DNA from: Rhynchopus sp. YZ270_cl-10
Lineage: Eukaryota > Euglenozoa > Diplonemea > Diplonemida > Diplonemidae
Assembly: GCA_964035575.1 (NCBI GenBank)
Contig: OZ037866.1
Coordinates: 868,001-932,000, forward strand
Reading direction: 5' to 3'
DNA length: 64,000 bases
A program made the translations under genes and the position numbers. Below the pieces are notes generated by a model, which was not told the origin of the DNA, did no database searches, and worked only from the letters and a program-made list of their open reading frames with translations. Below, piece by piece: positions 21,226-32,631 of the stretch (within the stretch, counting starts at the first letter, position 1; every line of letters starts with the position of its first letter).

Positions 21226-22420
21226 GGGGAGGGTCACTGTACTCGATAAATGCGATTTTTCCGATTTTGATCCTCAGAACCGCAGAAGTACCCGAAAACT
21301 ATACCAAACCACCTAGGGGACCCAAAAAACGCACCAGCGCCCCAGTTTTGACACAGAAACACTCAGATGATGCCTGAAATGCAATTTTTAAAAAATGCCT
21401 ACAGAACTTGTACCTGACCACCCCCCGTAGATAGAGCAAATCACACATTCATCACGCCTCAGTGTGGGCCAGGGGCCAGAAAAGCCCCCAAAGCCACATA
21501 TTTTCACCCCAGAACCTATCCCGAGGGGTACCCAGGCTGTTTCGGGGTGTTTAGAGGGACTTGGTGGAACTTAGAACTATGTTTCAAAAAGGGTACAAGT
21601 ACTGTGCCAAGGGTTTTCCCACCCTAAGGTATCTGAAGCCGTCAAAAAACGTGAAGTAGGCAATAAATCAAAAAATACCCCCTGAGGTCAAAAAAACCAC
21701 ACCATAGGCCCATTTGGACCCCAAAAATCGAATTCCGCCCGGTTTTGGGCACTTTTGACCACTTCTGAGCGACTTTTTTGCGTTTTTTAAAAGTGACCAC
21801 CAACTTGTACCTGCCCACCCCCCCTGTAGATAGAGCAACTCACACATTCATCACGCCTCAGTGTGGGCCAGGGGCCAGAAAAGCCCCCAAAGCCACATAT
21901 TTTCACCCCAGAACCTATCCCGAGGGGTACCCAGGCTGTTTCGGGGTGTTTAGAGGGACTTGGTGGAACTTAGAACCATGTTTCAAAAAGGGTACAAGTA
22001 CTTGGTCCCTTGAGAGGGCAAACCCTTGTCACAGTACTTGTACCCTTTTTGAAACATGGTTCTAAGTTCCACCAAGTCCCTCTAAACACCCCGAAACAGC
22101 CTGGGTACCCCTCGGGATAGGTTCTGGAGTGAAAATATGTGGCTTTGGGGGCTTTTCTGGCCCCTGGCCCACACTGAGGCGTGATGAATGTGTGATTTGC
22201 TCTATCTACGGGGGGTGGTCAGGTACAAGTTCTGTAGGCACTCTTTAAAAATTGCATTTCAGGCATCATCTGAGTGTTTCTGTGTCAAAACTGGGGCGCT
22301 GGTGCGTTTTTTGGGTCCCCTAGGTGGTTTGGTATGGTTTTCGGGGACTTCTGCGGTTCTGAGGATCAAAATCGGAAAAATCGCATTTATCGAGAGATTT
22401 AACGTGCAGTGACCCTCCCC
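21226..22420. mobile_element. TA-flanked foldback element M4 with about 380-bp arms
   Basis: Termini GGGGAGGGTCACTG and the inverse CAGTGACCCTCCCC are flanked by TA. The arms 21,226-21,604 and 22,032-22,420 are near-perfect inverses. Between them lies an extra direct copy of the inner arm (21,812-22,004, repeating 21,405-21,597), so one arm sequence is present three times. There is no ORF of coding quality. Unit B lacks it and has only CTCTCTCCCCCCCCTCC at the site. Confidence 0.85.
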
Positions 22421-23393
22421 TAGCCCCCCCCCCCCCCCCCCCCGACCCCCCCTCCAACCCCGGGTTAAGGTTTTAATGTGATTCGCTTCTCAACAACTTA
22501 ATCAAAAAACACTGTGTTCTGAACGTTGCTGGCTTGTTCACAGTAGCAGCTTAACAAAATAAGAGCACACTGGTTCCAGGTGGTCAGACCTGTTCTCCAT
22601 TCTCCCATATCAAAAAAATAAAACGTTCACGGCGTTTTCTTCTCAAGATGACAGAGTGTGAAGCTGAGGTTCATCTTACCAAAAAAATACTATAATACAG
22701 CGAAGACTGCCTGAATGACGGTAACACTAAACCAACATATTTTCAGCAAAAAAATTCCTTCTTTTTTATTCCGATTTTATTCTGATTTCACGTCGATAGC
22801 TCTATGCGTGTATTTTTCTTTTCTTTTTGGTGTTGTGCAAAAACTAGTTCTTTGTTTTGTTTTGTTTCGTTTTCCTCTCCCTTATTGGGGTAACAGTGGA
22901 AGATCTTTGTGATGTATGATCTGTGATGATGTTTGTGCGTTTCTTTAGGGTCAGAGTTGTGTTCTGATGGCCGTATTCACTCTCTGAATATGGCCACTCT
23001 AGAATATTATTTTGATTCCTCTCTTTTTTTGGTGACCAACCACGCGAGGCGTAGACTCATCTGAATAAGTTTTATGTCGTATTGGGGCAAAGACTCCATT
23101 TATTTTTGCACTTTTGCGATTTCACTTTTCTTGCGATTTTTGACTCAAACTAATGTTGCTTTTTCTTTTCTTCTCTTTCAACTGGTATTTGACATGGTGT
23201 CCATCTTCCCCAGTCCACATGATGCTTATAATACGCTGTGTACCAAGCCGACCCTACACGTTGTGCCACATGAGTTTGTCCTCCTATTGGATGATCAAGT
23301 ACCTCAACGCGTGTGGTCCAGGTTCCTCCACAACACACACCACCACCACACCACCCAGATACCACCAACTAACTACACACAGTCTGTGACAAC

Positions 23394-24803
23394 ATGCTGC
23401 GCAGCATCATAACCCTCTCGCTTGCGGGGCTCTGCACTGCTGCAGGCCACAAGGGCATGGTGTCGTGGGTGGCGGGCACAGGTGCCACACCCGAGATCAC
23501 CACTGTGACAGCAAGAGAAAGCCAGGTGTCGACGGGACAGGCGTGGGTGAACGTGCCCGACTGGCTGGCAGGTGCGAACGTGCACACGCTTGTGGGACAC
23601 ACTGAAGCAGGCAACAAGCTGCGCCTTGAGTGCCCTGCGACGGCAGACGACCGTCCGTGCCACTTCACCTTCGTGTACTACTTCTGCCCGCCGTGTGGTG
23701 TCAGCACGAACGGAGGACTTCCGCCGCAGTTTGGTGCGAACGGGTTCACCGGCGGGTCGTGTGCCGCACGCTACGTCGCCACTGCAGGTGGAGACGTGAA
23801 GGACACAGTGTTCTGGACGAAGCTGGTCGAGAGCGGGTCGGTCCTGGAGTTAGAGCTGTCGGGAGGGCTTGAGCATGCGTCTGTGTGGGATGTGTCGAAC
23901 GGGGAGTGCGCAGAGCACACCACTGTGCTGACCCCTACCCTTCTTGATGTGAACTCCGAGCACTGGTGGGGTCCACGCGCCAACGTGATTGACGGGAGTG
24001 TGGACAACTACTGGAACGCAGGACACATTGACGGATGGGATGTGCCGAACTGGGCTTCCTTCAAGTTTGAGGAGGCCACACTTGTCACAAGCTTCTCGTT
24101 CTACTCGTACGGAGATGTGACACACGACGTGAAGGACTGGGAGCTGCAGGTGAGTGAGACTGGAACAGACGGGTGGACCACTGTTGCATCTGGTGTTGGT
24201 GTATCAGGATCGGATGAGAAGCAGACTGTCACTTTTGACGGTGCTGTCTCGCAGTTCTGGCGTTTCAACATCCCAACCAGACACAGCAAGTACCAGGCTT
24301 GGGTGCGTGAGGTTGCCTTCTACTCAAACGTTCTTCGCCCTGCTCTTCTTGATGTGAACTCCGAGCACTGGTGGGGTCCACGCGCCAACGTGATTGACGG
24401 GAGTGTGGAAAACTACTGGAACGCAGGACACGTTGACGGATGGGATGTGCCGAACTGGGCTTCATTCGACTTTGGCGCACCTCAGCGTGTCACAAGCTTC
24501 TCGTTCTACTCGTACGGAGACGTGACACACGATGTGAAGGACTGGGAGCTGCAGGAAAGTGCGACAGGAACAGACGGATGGACCACTGTTGCGTCTGGTG
24601 TTGGTGTCTCTGGATCGGATGAGAAGCAGACCACGAACTTTGAAGCTGTTGTGTCGCAGTTCTGGCGTTTCTACATCCCCACGAGACACAGCAAGTACCA
24701 GGCTTGGGTGCGGGAGGTGTCGTTTGCGAGCAACGCCTGCGACCTGCCTGTCTGTGTGCGCAAGGGGCCTGCTCCTCCACGCCAGTGCCTGCCGTGTCTG
24801 TAG
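23394..24803 (+). CDS. Secreted protein: novel N-terminal domain plus two discoidin domains (unit A)
   Basis: 469 residues with a signal peptide MLRSIITLSLAGLCTAAG. Cleavage after AAG would leave histidine at the mature N-terminus (HKGMVSWVAG). Residues about 20-178 form a cysteine-bearing domain I do not recognise (CHFTFVYYFCPPCGVST, FTGGSCAARYVAT). Two F5/8 type C domains follow (about 180-312 and 315-445; both have VIDGSV-x-NYW, GFSFYS or SFSFYS, WELQ and QFWRF). A short Cys/Pro tail ends PRQCLPCL. There is no TM helix, so the product is secreted or wall-bound. An N-terminal His would be compatible with a metal-binding histidine brace, but this is speculation. The paralogue in unit B is nearly identical; differences are mostly GWD versus GWE and similar. 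An R1 hairpin lies 117 bp after the stop in both copies. Confidence 0.9.
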   Translation: MLRSIITLSLAGLCTAAGHKGMVSWVAGTGATPEITTVTARESQVSTGQAWVNVPDWLAGANVHTLVGHTEAGNKLRLECPATADDRPCHFTFVYYFCPPCGVSTNGGLPPQFGANGFTGGSCAARYVATAGGDVKDTVFWTKLVESGSVLELELSGGLEHASVWDVSNGECAEHTTVLTPTLLDVNSEHWWGPRANVIDGSVDNYWNAGHIDGWDVPNWASFKFEEATLVTSFSFYSYGDVTHDVKDWELQVSETGTDGWTTVASGVGVSGSDEKQTVTFDGAVSQFWRFNIPTRHSKYQAWVREVAFYSNVLRPALLDVNSEHWWGPRANVIDGSVENYWNAGHVDGWDVPNWASFDFGAPQRVTSFSFYSYGDVTHDVKDWELQESATGTDGWTTVASGVGVSGSDEKQTTNFEAVVSQFWRFYIPTRHSKYQAWVREVSFASNACDLPVCVRKGPAPPRQCLPCL

Positions 24804-26663
24804 AGGCCAACGTTGTTTTCGTTGACTTAGTAGACTTCATACATCAGTATTTTTCCTTCAAAAATGTTTCCCCCCTTAATTGAAATTATATGAATTTCCA
24901 TAAACGTATTTTGACGTCCACTAAGCACAAGAGGCTTAGTTTCATCTTACTTGTTTTTCTTGTATTGTTCGAATGCAACAAGAGAAGCAAAGACATGGGA
25001 GCGGGACGTGCCACAGAAGGACTCATTGCGTGTAGCTCTTTTCGCTTTGAGACGAAGCATTAACCCGCTTCCTTTCCCCTGTGTTGGTTTGCCTTCCCAT
25101 GCCTGCGCTTTTTCTTTCTTGCCACACTCAGTTCTGTGTTGTTTTTTTGCTTCCGCCGTTATTTTGGCACCCCACTACGTACCAAAAAGGAACCAAACCT
25201 ATCTGAGTGATGCCTGGGTTATGATAAGAGAAGAAGTCCTGCCACATGAAGTGTTGCACATGTGTGATGTATGCTTTCGCTGTGAGCATCTTCGGTATGT
25301 GCAGTGGACAAGTGGTGTGGCTTCGTTTCAATCATTTTCACCCTCTTTTACTTTTTATGTCTAAGCTGCGCTGATCATGTCACTTTAACTTAATTCGCAA
25401 TGGGGGGTGGCCTTTTTGCCTTGTGTCCTGCACACTGCTGCCGCCTTGCGAAGAGTTTATTGACACTGTTTCCATCTAAAAACGAGCACGTTCGTTCTTG
25501 CTTTATTGGATGTGATTATTGCGTTTTCTTTTCAGCTTTTCCTTTTTCTTTTTATTACTTTCTTTATTTTTCCTTTGTCCTTTGCTTTAGTCTTCCCGAT
25601 AGGGTCAAACACTCCATCTCCTCTATTGGCTAACACGTCAGCTGCCTCAAGAGAGGCACCATCTTATCTCCTCCCCTCCCCATTCGTTCCCACACCGCAC
25701 CCACACCACTGTCGCAGTGCAATCCCAACGCTTCTTCGTGTAACTGCGTACTCGTTGGGTGGCTTGCAGTACAGTGGTGTAGGACTATCTTCCTGTGTCT
25801 TCTCTCGCAACACGTCCATCCAGAGTGATCCCCAAGAACGCAGACTTCTCGTATGTAAAGCAACCTGTGGTAAGACAATGCTGTTCCCAAAAGAGCAGGC
25901 TGCCAAGGCTAGTATGAGAAGTGTGCGTTGGTGGATGGAGACTGGGGATGCAGGATGGCGGAGGGAGCAGACACAGAAGGGTGTGTGACACTATATTGTG
26001 TTTTTTCTTTTCTTTTCTTGTGAGGTGACTCTCAGTACGTGAGGCAAGTCTCTTACAAGTTCGTCTTTTTTTTTTTTTTTTGTCTGCAATCTCGAAACAA
26101 CCCTCAAAGAATCTTCTGCGATATACAAACAAATTATTATCACCACATTCCGATTCAGAAATAGTTCCATAAAAAAAGTGATCCCCACCCCCTTTTTTTG
26201 TTCCTTGGCCACTTATCTTTTCCACCCGGATTGGCGACTCAGGCGTTGTGCTCAAGGTTTTCCTTTCCCACTAACGGAGCACCCCATCCTCATGGACCCT
26301 ACATCACGCAGACTTAACTATCCCGTCAGGACAGAGGGTGCTGTGATGTAGTGTAGAGTGTACCAACACTTCATCTTTTACCACAAGGGTGGCCTCAAAA
26401 CGGTAACCTACAAACAACCCCCCCTTGCGACAGGAACGAAGTACTGCAGTGTTTGAAACTCGCGAGAAACTTAGCCCTGGTAAAAGGGGTTTTCATAAAA
26501 GTTGCTCTAAAGACTGACGTCTATACCTTCCGTAGTACAAAAGGCTTCGGCCAACATGAAGTAACAGACCCAAGGTTCCCAAGCGGGTCTTTAGGTGATT
26601 GTCGATACAACAACAAAAATTATCTCCAGACAGCGTTACACATATTGCATTGCTGTGCAGCAT
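24804..26663. other. Spacer between duplicated genes (unit A end)
   Basis: This is highly similar to 34,042-35,716. It contains an R1 hairpin at 24,920 and pyrimidine tracts. Open frames such as 25,506-25,988 are not conserved as frames in unit B: indels shift them, and the base changes I compared are mostly non-synonymous, so I treat them as non-coding. The 5' part of the next gene's promoter (26,382-26,626) has no counterpart upstream of unit A's first gene. Confidence 0.6.
24920..24940 (+). repeat. R1 hairpin, 7-bp stem, 117 bp after a stop codon
   Basis: ACTAAGC pairs with GCTTAGT around ACAAGAG, followed by TTCATCTTAC and a T-rich tract. The same hairpin stands at the same distance after the unit B gene. 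Confidence 0.75.
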
Positions 26664-29600
26664 ATGACCATGCGTGGTTGTTTCGCCCTCCTCCTTGCGG
26701 GGCAGTGCTTTGCTGTGCACAGGCAAGTTCCAACCATAACACCCACTCTTCTGGACGTGAACGCCGAGCACAAATCAGGCCCACGTGAGAACGTGATTGA
26801 CGGGAGTGTGGACAACCACTGGAACGCAGGACACGTTGACGGATGGGACGTGCCGAACTGGGCTTCATTCGACTTTGTCGCACCTCAGCGTGTCACAGGC
26901 TTCTCGTTCTACTCGTACGGAGACGTGACACACGATGTGAAGGACTGGGAGCTGCAGGTGAGTGAGACTGGAACAGACGGATGGACCACTGTTGCGTCTG
27001 GTGTGGGTGTGTCTGGCACGGATGAGAAGCAGACTGTCAACTTTGACGGTGCTGTCTCGCAGTTCTGGCGTTTCTACATCCCCACGAGACACAGCCGCTA
27101 CCAGGCTTGGGTGCGTGAGGTTTCATTTGCGACATTCCCTCTCTCAGGTACATCAATCTCTTCCGAACCCGAGACGTATGTGCCTCTCAGCACGGCACCC
27201 ATGGCAGAGAACGGTATTCTGTCGCCGATACTTCTGGACGTGAACGCCGAGCACAGATCAGGACCATATGATAATGTGATTGACGGGAGTGTGGACAACT
27301 ACTGGAACGCAGGACACGTTGACGGATGGGACGTGCCAAACTGGGCTTCATTCTACTTTGTCGCACCTCAGCGTGTGACAGGATTCTCGTTCTACTCGTA
27401 CGGAGACGTGACACACGATGTGAAGGACTGGGAGCTGCAGGTGAGTGAGACTGGAACAGACGGGTGGACCACTGTTGCGTCTGGTGTTGGTGTGTCTGGC
27501 TCGGATGAGAAGCAGACTGTCAACTTTGACGGTGCTGTCTCGCAGTTCTGGCGTTTCTACATCCCCACGAGACACAGCCGCTACCAGGCTTGGGTGCGTG
27601 AGGTTTCATTTGCGACATTCCCTCCCTCGGGTACATCAAGCTCTTCCGAACCCGAGACGTATGTGCCTCTCAGTACGGCACCCGTGGCAGAGAACGGCAT
27701 TCTGTCGCCGATACTTCTGGACGTGAACGCCGAGCACAAATCAGGACCATATGAGAATGTGATTGACGGGAGTGTGGACAACTACTGGAACGCAGGACAC
27801 ATTGACGGATGGGACGTGCCGAACTGGGCTTTATTCTACTTTGTCGCACCTCAGCGTGTCACAGGCTTCTCGTTCTACTCGTACGGAGACGTGACACACG
27901 ATGTGAAGGACTGGGAGCTGCAGGTGAGTGAGACTGGAACAGACGGATGGACCACTGTTGCGTCTGGTGTTGGTGTCGCTGGGTCGGATGAGAAGCAGAC
28001 TGTTAACTTTGAAGCTGTTGTGTCGCTGTTCTGGCGTTTCTACATCCCCACGAGACACAGCCGCTACCAGGCTTGGGTGCGTGAGGTTTCATTTGCGACA
28101 TTCCCTCCCTCGGGTACATCAATCTCTTCCGAACCCGAGACATATGTGCCTCTCAGCACGGCACCCGTGGCAGAGAACGGCATTCTGTCGCCGATACTTC
28201 TGGACGTGAACGCCGAGCACAGATCAGGACCACGCGAGAACGTGATTGACGGGAGTGTGGACAACTACTGGAACGCAGGACACGTTGACGGATGGGACGT
28301 GCCGAACTGGGCTTTATTCTACTTTGTCGCACCTCAGCGTGTCACAGGCTTCTCGTTCTACTCGTACGGAGACGTGACACACGATGTGAAGGACTGGGAG
28401 CTGCAGGTGAGTGAGACTGGAACAGACGGATGGACCACTGTTGCGTCTGGTGTTGGTGTGTCTGGATCGGATGAGAAGCAGACCACGGACATTGACGGTA
28501 TTGTGTCGCAGTTCTGGCGTTTCTACATCCCCACGAGACACAGCCGCTACCAGGCTTGGGTGCGTGAGGTTTCATTTGCGACATTCCCTACCTCGGGTAC
28601 ATCAATCTCTTCCGAACCCGAGACATATGTGCCTCTCAGCACGGCACCCATGGCAGAGAACGGTATTCTGTCGCCGATACTTCTGGACGTGAACGCCGAG
28701 CACAGATCAGGACCACGTGAGAACGTGATTGACGGGAGTGTGGGCAACTACTGGAACGCAGGACACATTGACGGATGGGAAGTGCCGAACTGGGCTTCAT
28801 TCTACTTTGTCGCACCTCAGCGTGTGACAGGATTCTCGTTCTACTCGTACGGAGACGTGACACACGATGTGAAGGACTGGGAGCTGCAGGTGAGTGAGAC
28901 TGGAACAGACGGGTGGACCACTGTTGCGTCTGGTGTTGGTGTCTCTGGATCGGATGAGAAGCAGACCACGGACATTGACGGTATTGTGTCGCAGTTCTGG
29001 CGTTTCTACATCCCCACGAGACACAGCCGCTACCAGGCTTGGGTGCGTGAGGTTTCATTTGCGACATTCCCTCCCTCGGGTACATCAAGCTCTTCCGAAC
29101 CCGAGACGTATGTGCCTCTTACCATGGCACCCGTTCCTGAGAAGGGTATTCTGTCGCCGATACTTCTGGACGTGAACGCCGAGCACGGATCAGGACCACG
29201 CGAGAACGTGATTGACGGGAGTGTGGGCAACTACTGGAACGCAGGACACGTTGACGGATGGGACGTGCCGAACTGGGCTTCATTCTACTTTGTCGCACCT
29301 CAGCGTGTCACAGGCTTCTCGTTCTACTCGTACGGAGATGTGACACACGACGTGAGGGACTGGGAGCTGCAGGTGAGTGAGACTGGAACAGACGGGTGGA
29401 CCACTGTTGCGTCTGGTGTGGGTGTGTCTGGGTCAGAGGACAAGCAGACTGTTAACTTTGAAGCTGTTGTGTCGCAGTTCTGGCGTTTCTACATCCCCAC
29501 GAGACACAGCCGCTACCAAGCCTGGGTGAGGGAAGTTGCGTTTACGGCTGCTGTTGCGCCATCACTGCCGGAGCACCCGGACACCGACAATACCGTACGG

Positions 29601-30200
29601 GAGTTGCTGCGGATAGAGGTTGGTCTCGATTTTTGGCTTTTCGACGATGAGGCGTTTGCTGTGGATTTGGTTGCCTTCCTTGCTGGACAGGTGTCGAGTG
29701 GGAAGGTAAGGTGGACGTGCCCAGAGGATGCTTGTGTGGATGGGTGTCCGACCACAAGCGCAATGAAGATCGCAGCAGGGTGCATGCCGTGTGCTCCATC
29801 AACAGCCTCTACACGCAGTGCACAGGTGCTGCGCTCAGAGGGACACGTCGTGGTGGAGGTCGAACTATCGTACAGGGCAGGAAGCTCGTCCGAAGATGTC
29901 ATCGCTGCACTCCGGAACGAGGCTAGATATCCTACGACTCTGGAGAAGTACAACCTCGGCGCAACGGAGGTGGTTCACAGCGAGGTGCTCCACACTGAGG
30001 GTGGTAAGGATGACGATAATGAGGTTATGGTCATCTTATTGATCAGTGCTGCTGCGGCAGTGCTGTGCGTCGTGAGCATTATTCTCTGTGTGTACATGAA
30101 GCATAATACCAGGGGCACTGACGTTGTTCTATCGGAAGCAAACTGCGAAAAACAGGACGGCTCTATTTACTTTGACGACCCAGTTAAACCGACTGCTTAG
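26664..30200 (+). CDS. Type I membrane protein with six discoidin (F5/8 C) domains
   Basis: 1,178 residues from the conserved start MTMRGCFALLLAGQCFA (signal peptide). Six F5/8 type C domains start at about residues 26, 186, 347, 508, 669 and 830, each preceded by a Pro/Ser/Thr linker (PPSGTSSSSEPETYVPLS). At DNA level domains 2 to 6 repeat with a period of 483 bp, so the array is exactly in frame and nearly identical between copies. A cysteine-bearing ectodomain (about 965-1115), one TM helix (about 1120-1142, LLISAAAAVLCVVS) and a tail with SIYFDDPVKP complete the protein, as in the unit A paralogue with four domains. The likely role is cell-surface glycan or lipid binding. The 23 codons upstream of this ATG are open but are not shared with the paralogue. 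Confidence 0.9.
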   Translation: MTMRGCFALLLAGQCFAVHRQVPTITPTLLDVNAEHKSGPRENVIDGSVDNHWNAGHVDGWDVPNWASFDFVAPQRVTGFSFYSYGDVTHDVKDWELQVSETGTDGWTTVASGVGVSGTDEKQTVNFDGAVSQFWRFYIPTRHSRYQAWVREVSFATFPLSGTSISSEPETYVPLSTAPMAENGILSPILLDVNAEHRSGPYDNVIDGSVDNYWNAGHVDGWDVPNWASFYFVAPQRVTGFSFYSYGDVTHDVKDWELQVSETGTDGWTTVASGVGVSGSDEKQTVNFDGAVSQFWRFYIPTRHSRYQAWVREVSFATFPPSGTSSSSEPETYVPLSTAPVAENGILSPILLDVNAEHKSGPYENVIDGSVDNYWNAGHIDGWDVPNWALFYFVAPQRVTGFSFYSYGDVTHDVKDWELQVSETGTDGWTTVASGVGVAGSDEKQTVNFEAVVSLFWRFYIPTRHSRYQAWVREVSFATFPPSGTSISSEPETYVPLSTAPVAENGILSPILLDVNAEHRSGPRENVIDGSVDNYWNAGHVDGWDVPNWALFYFVAPQRVTGFSFYSYGDVTHDVKDWELQVSETGTDGWTTVASGVGVSGSDEKQTTDIDGIVSQFWRFYIPTRHSRYQAWVREVSFATFPTSGTSISSEPETYVPLSTAPMAENGILSPILLDVNAEHRSGPRENVIDGSVGNYWNAGHIDGWEVPNWASFYFVAPQRVTGFSFYSYGDVTHDVKDWELQVSETGTDGWTTVASGVGVSGSDEKQTTDIDGIVSQFWRFYIPTRHSRYQAWVREVSFATFPPSGTSSSSEPETYVPLTMAPVPEKGILSPILLDVNAEHGSGPRENVIDGSVGNYWNAGHVDGWDVPNWASFYFVAPQRVTGFSFYSYGDVTHDVRDWELQVSETGTDGWTTVASGVGVSGSEDKQTVNFEAVVSQFWRFYIPTRHSRYQAWVREVAFTAAVAPSLPEHPDTDNTVRELLRIEVGLDFWLFDDEAFAVDLVAFLAGQVSSGKVRWTCPEDACVDGCPTTSAMKIAAGCMPCAPSTASTRSAQVLRSEGHVVVEVELSYRAGSSSEDVIAALRNEARYPTTLEKYNLGATEVVHSEVLHTEGGKDDDNEVMVILLISAAAAVLCVVSIILCVYMKHNTRGTDVVLSEANCEKQDGSIYFDDPVKPTA

Positions 30201-32631
30201 CAAGGTAGAAGGTTTTATGCTCGTCTCCCCCATTTTTCCATTTTTCCATTTGCCCCCCCTCCCATTTTTAGAATCAACAGAATACACTAAGATGTTTTGT
30301 GCCTCTTTTCATAAACCCCTATTTCAAAAAAGCAGTGGCGGGTCTCCTGTCCAGAACTTTAAGAAGTATTTTTAACGTCATTTCCTCGCCCGCTTTTGCA
30401 CTAGATGTGCCTTTTTACCTTTCATTTATTGCTTCAGGTGGCCAAGCATGATAGACTCTGGCCCCTCTTACCAATCTTTCCTTTATTTGAATCACATTAT
30501 TCTGATGCTGTCACAGGCATCTACTATCGGCTGCACGCGATGCAGTGAAAACTTTACTTCGTCCACAATTTTATTTATTTTCGCTGTGATGCACACTCCC
30601 TGTACCACTCAAAGACCCACCCCCTACCACGTGACCATGTGACCCGGGTAACATACTATCTTCCTTGTTACATTACATGATACATAACATGGTTAAACGG
30701 CGACATACAAAAGTATGTAATTTATTATGTTACCTGTGAGTTTGCTTTCCCCACGATACTTTCAGTACGAAAAAAAACACACAGAAACCTTTGTGGTGTG
30801 TTTTTCCATCTTAAAAAGCCAGGTTCTGTTGTGACTAAGTATGAGAAGCTCAGGTTCATCTTATGCACTTTCTTCTTTGCCTTTTTTTGTTGCAACACAA
30901 TTGTTTGTCAGGTCGAAAGAAACTGTGGGAAGTGCTTGGTTCTAAGAGTGACACAGTGTTTTTTTTTTACTGTGATTTAAATTTGAAAACAAGACAACCT
31001 TTTTTGTCTTTCTCTCTCCCCCCCCTCCAACCCCGGGTTAAGGTTTTAATGTGATTCGCTTATCAGCAACCTAATCAACAACACTGTGTTCTGAACGTTG
31101 CTGGCTTCTGTTCACAAACGCTGTGTTTGGTGTCTTCCCAAAATGAGTAAGGTGAAAAAAAATAATCTCTCCCGGACCTCGCTAGCCTGGGTATCCAATG
31201 AACCCCGTTCGTTACCTGACGAGTGGAGGCGGGAGCAGTATGTAGCGGTATCCACGAAACGAGAGAGAGGCGAGGAACGGCTGCGTGGAGTTCACACGAA
31301 AAAAATCGAGGTGTCTGCACGTCATCAATTATTCAAAAAAAAAGAGAAAAAAAAATCGAAATAGAATTTTTGCGTCCCCAAAGGCAAGGTCTGCCGGAGA
31401 TTAAAGTTATTGACTGTTTTTCTTTGGAGTTTTCTAGTGTTTTCTGACTGTCTGTTAGCACCTTAACTAACAAAATAAGAGCACACTGGTTCCAGGTGGT
31501 CAGACCTGTTCTCCATTCTCCCATATCAAAAATAAAACGTTCACGGCGTTTTCTTCTCAAGATGACAGAGTGTGAAGCTGAGGTTCATCTTACCAAAAAA
31601 AATAATAATTTTATAATACAGTGAAAACTGCCTGAAAGGCGGTAACACACAAACCAAACCACATATTTTCAACAATCTCCTTTTTTATCAGATGTCAACC
31701 ACGAAATGGGACGTAGGACTGCATGGTTGGGTGTCCACCCCCCTGTACACCCGGTCATGTACCAAAGGTACACTGTTCGCGAGAGGGCTTTGTATTTCAA
31801 GTCAACGTTTCTTTTTGTTGTGGAAAAAAAATACTTTTTGTTTTGTTTTGTTTTCCCCCCTTCACTACATCCTCCCCCCAATGTGCCCTGTCAAATGGCT
31901 CAGTGTATCCCATGGAATATTCCATGGTGGCTGTCTGTACGCTACCTCTTTTCAGGAGCTAGTGAATGCCACACACATAACACAAACTATGTGATGTGGT
32001 ACCCCGCCACGTAGAACAACAAGAAAACGTGGTAACAGGCAGTACCAGGGTCAAGTGTCTGCACTACACCCGCCTACACTGTAGGTAATCGTAAAACACG
32101 AAAAGAAAATAATACTTAGCGATTTCCTCTCCCTTAGTGGGGTAACAGTGGAAGATCTTGTGCGTTTCTTTAGGGTCAGAGTTGTGTTCTGATGGCCGTA
32201 TTCACTCTCTGAATATGGCCACTCTAGAATATTATTTTGATTCTTCTCTTTTTTTGGTGACCAACCACGAGAGGCTTAGACTCATCTGAATAACTTTCCT
32301 TTTGTTAGCGAGGTTATGTTGTATTGGGGCAAAGCCTCTCCGTTTATTTGCACACTGTTTTGCGATTTCACTTTTCTTGCTATTTTGACTCAAACTACTG
32401 TTGCCTTTTCTTTTGTTCTCTGTCAACTGGCGTATTTGACATGGTGTCCATCTTCCTCAGTCCACATGATGCGCTGTGTACCAAGCCCACCCTACACGTT
32501 GTGCCACATGAGTTTGTCCTCCTATTGGATCATCAAGTACCTCAACGCGTGTGGTCCAGGTTCCTCCACAACACACACCACCACCACACCACCCAGATAC
32601 CACCAACTAACTACACACAGTCTGTGACAAC
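30201..32631. other. Spacer of unit B
   Basis: This matches unit A's spacer without its foldback elements. The extra block near 31,108-31,455 contains GACGAGTGGAGGCGGGAGCA, a motif seen beside R3 copies near 35,763 and 59,777. An R3 copy lies at 31,690-31,822, and imperfect R1 hairpins near 30,830, 31,557 and 32,262. No gene is seen. Confidence 0.65.
31690..31822 (+). repeat. R3 element, full-length copy
   Basis: GATGTCAACCACGAAATGG, GACTGCATGGTTGGGT, GTACACCCGGTCATG, CGAGAGGGCTTTGTATTTC and AAGTCAAC occur in order, followed by a T-rich tract. It is absent from the same place in unit A (about 22,760), so it inserted after the duplication or was lost there. Confidence 0.8.

Larger units (their letters stand above)
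18188..23393. other. Spacer of unit A with three palindromic insertions
   Basis: The sequence aligns piecewise with unit B (18,320-18,690 with 30,310-30,680; 20,740-20,990 with 30,780-31,020; 22,440-22,720 with 31,018-31,650; 22,860-23,393 with 32,120-32,631). The intervening blocks are the foldback elements listed separately. No gene is seen. Imperfect R1 hairpins lie near 20,799, 22,645 and 23,030. A 16-bp inverted repeat lies at 18,531-18,564. Confidence 0.7.
15655..26381 (+). repeat. Tandem segmental duplication, unit A
   Basis: The unit begins CAGACAGCGTTACACATATT and ends with AGAGGGTGCTGTGATG, GTAGTGTAGAGTG and CCAACACTTCATC. It holds the four-domain discoidin TM gene and the secreted discoidin gene. 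The same order recurs in unit B, with near-identical genes and flanks. Unit A carries three palindromic insertions (18,703-19,653; 19,671-20,723; 21,005-22,420) absent from unit B. Confidence 0.9.

Noticed and set aside
24951-25988. Frames after the secreted gene (for example SDAWVMIREEVLPHEVLH) as small genes conserved between units
   Set aside because: Differences between the units in the stretch compared are mostly non-synonymous, and the downstream frame is broken by indels in unit B.
15960-29400. CAGGTGAGT in every discoidin domain as a 5' splice site
   Set aside because: The frame is uninterrupted and domain-conserved across it, and proven introns here use GTATG.
31108-31455. Unit B insertion as an snRNA or other RNA gene
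   Set aside because: No snRNA motif or stable structure was recognised. It shares only a short motif with sequence beside R3 copies.
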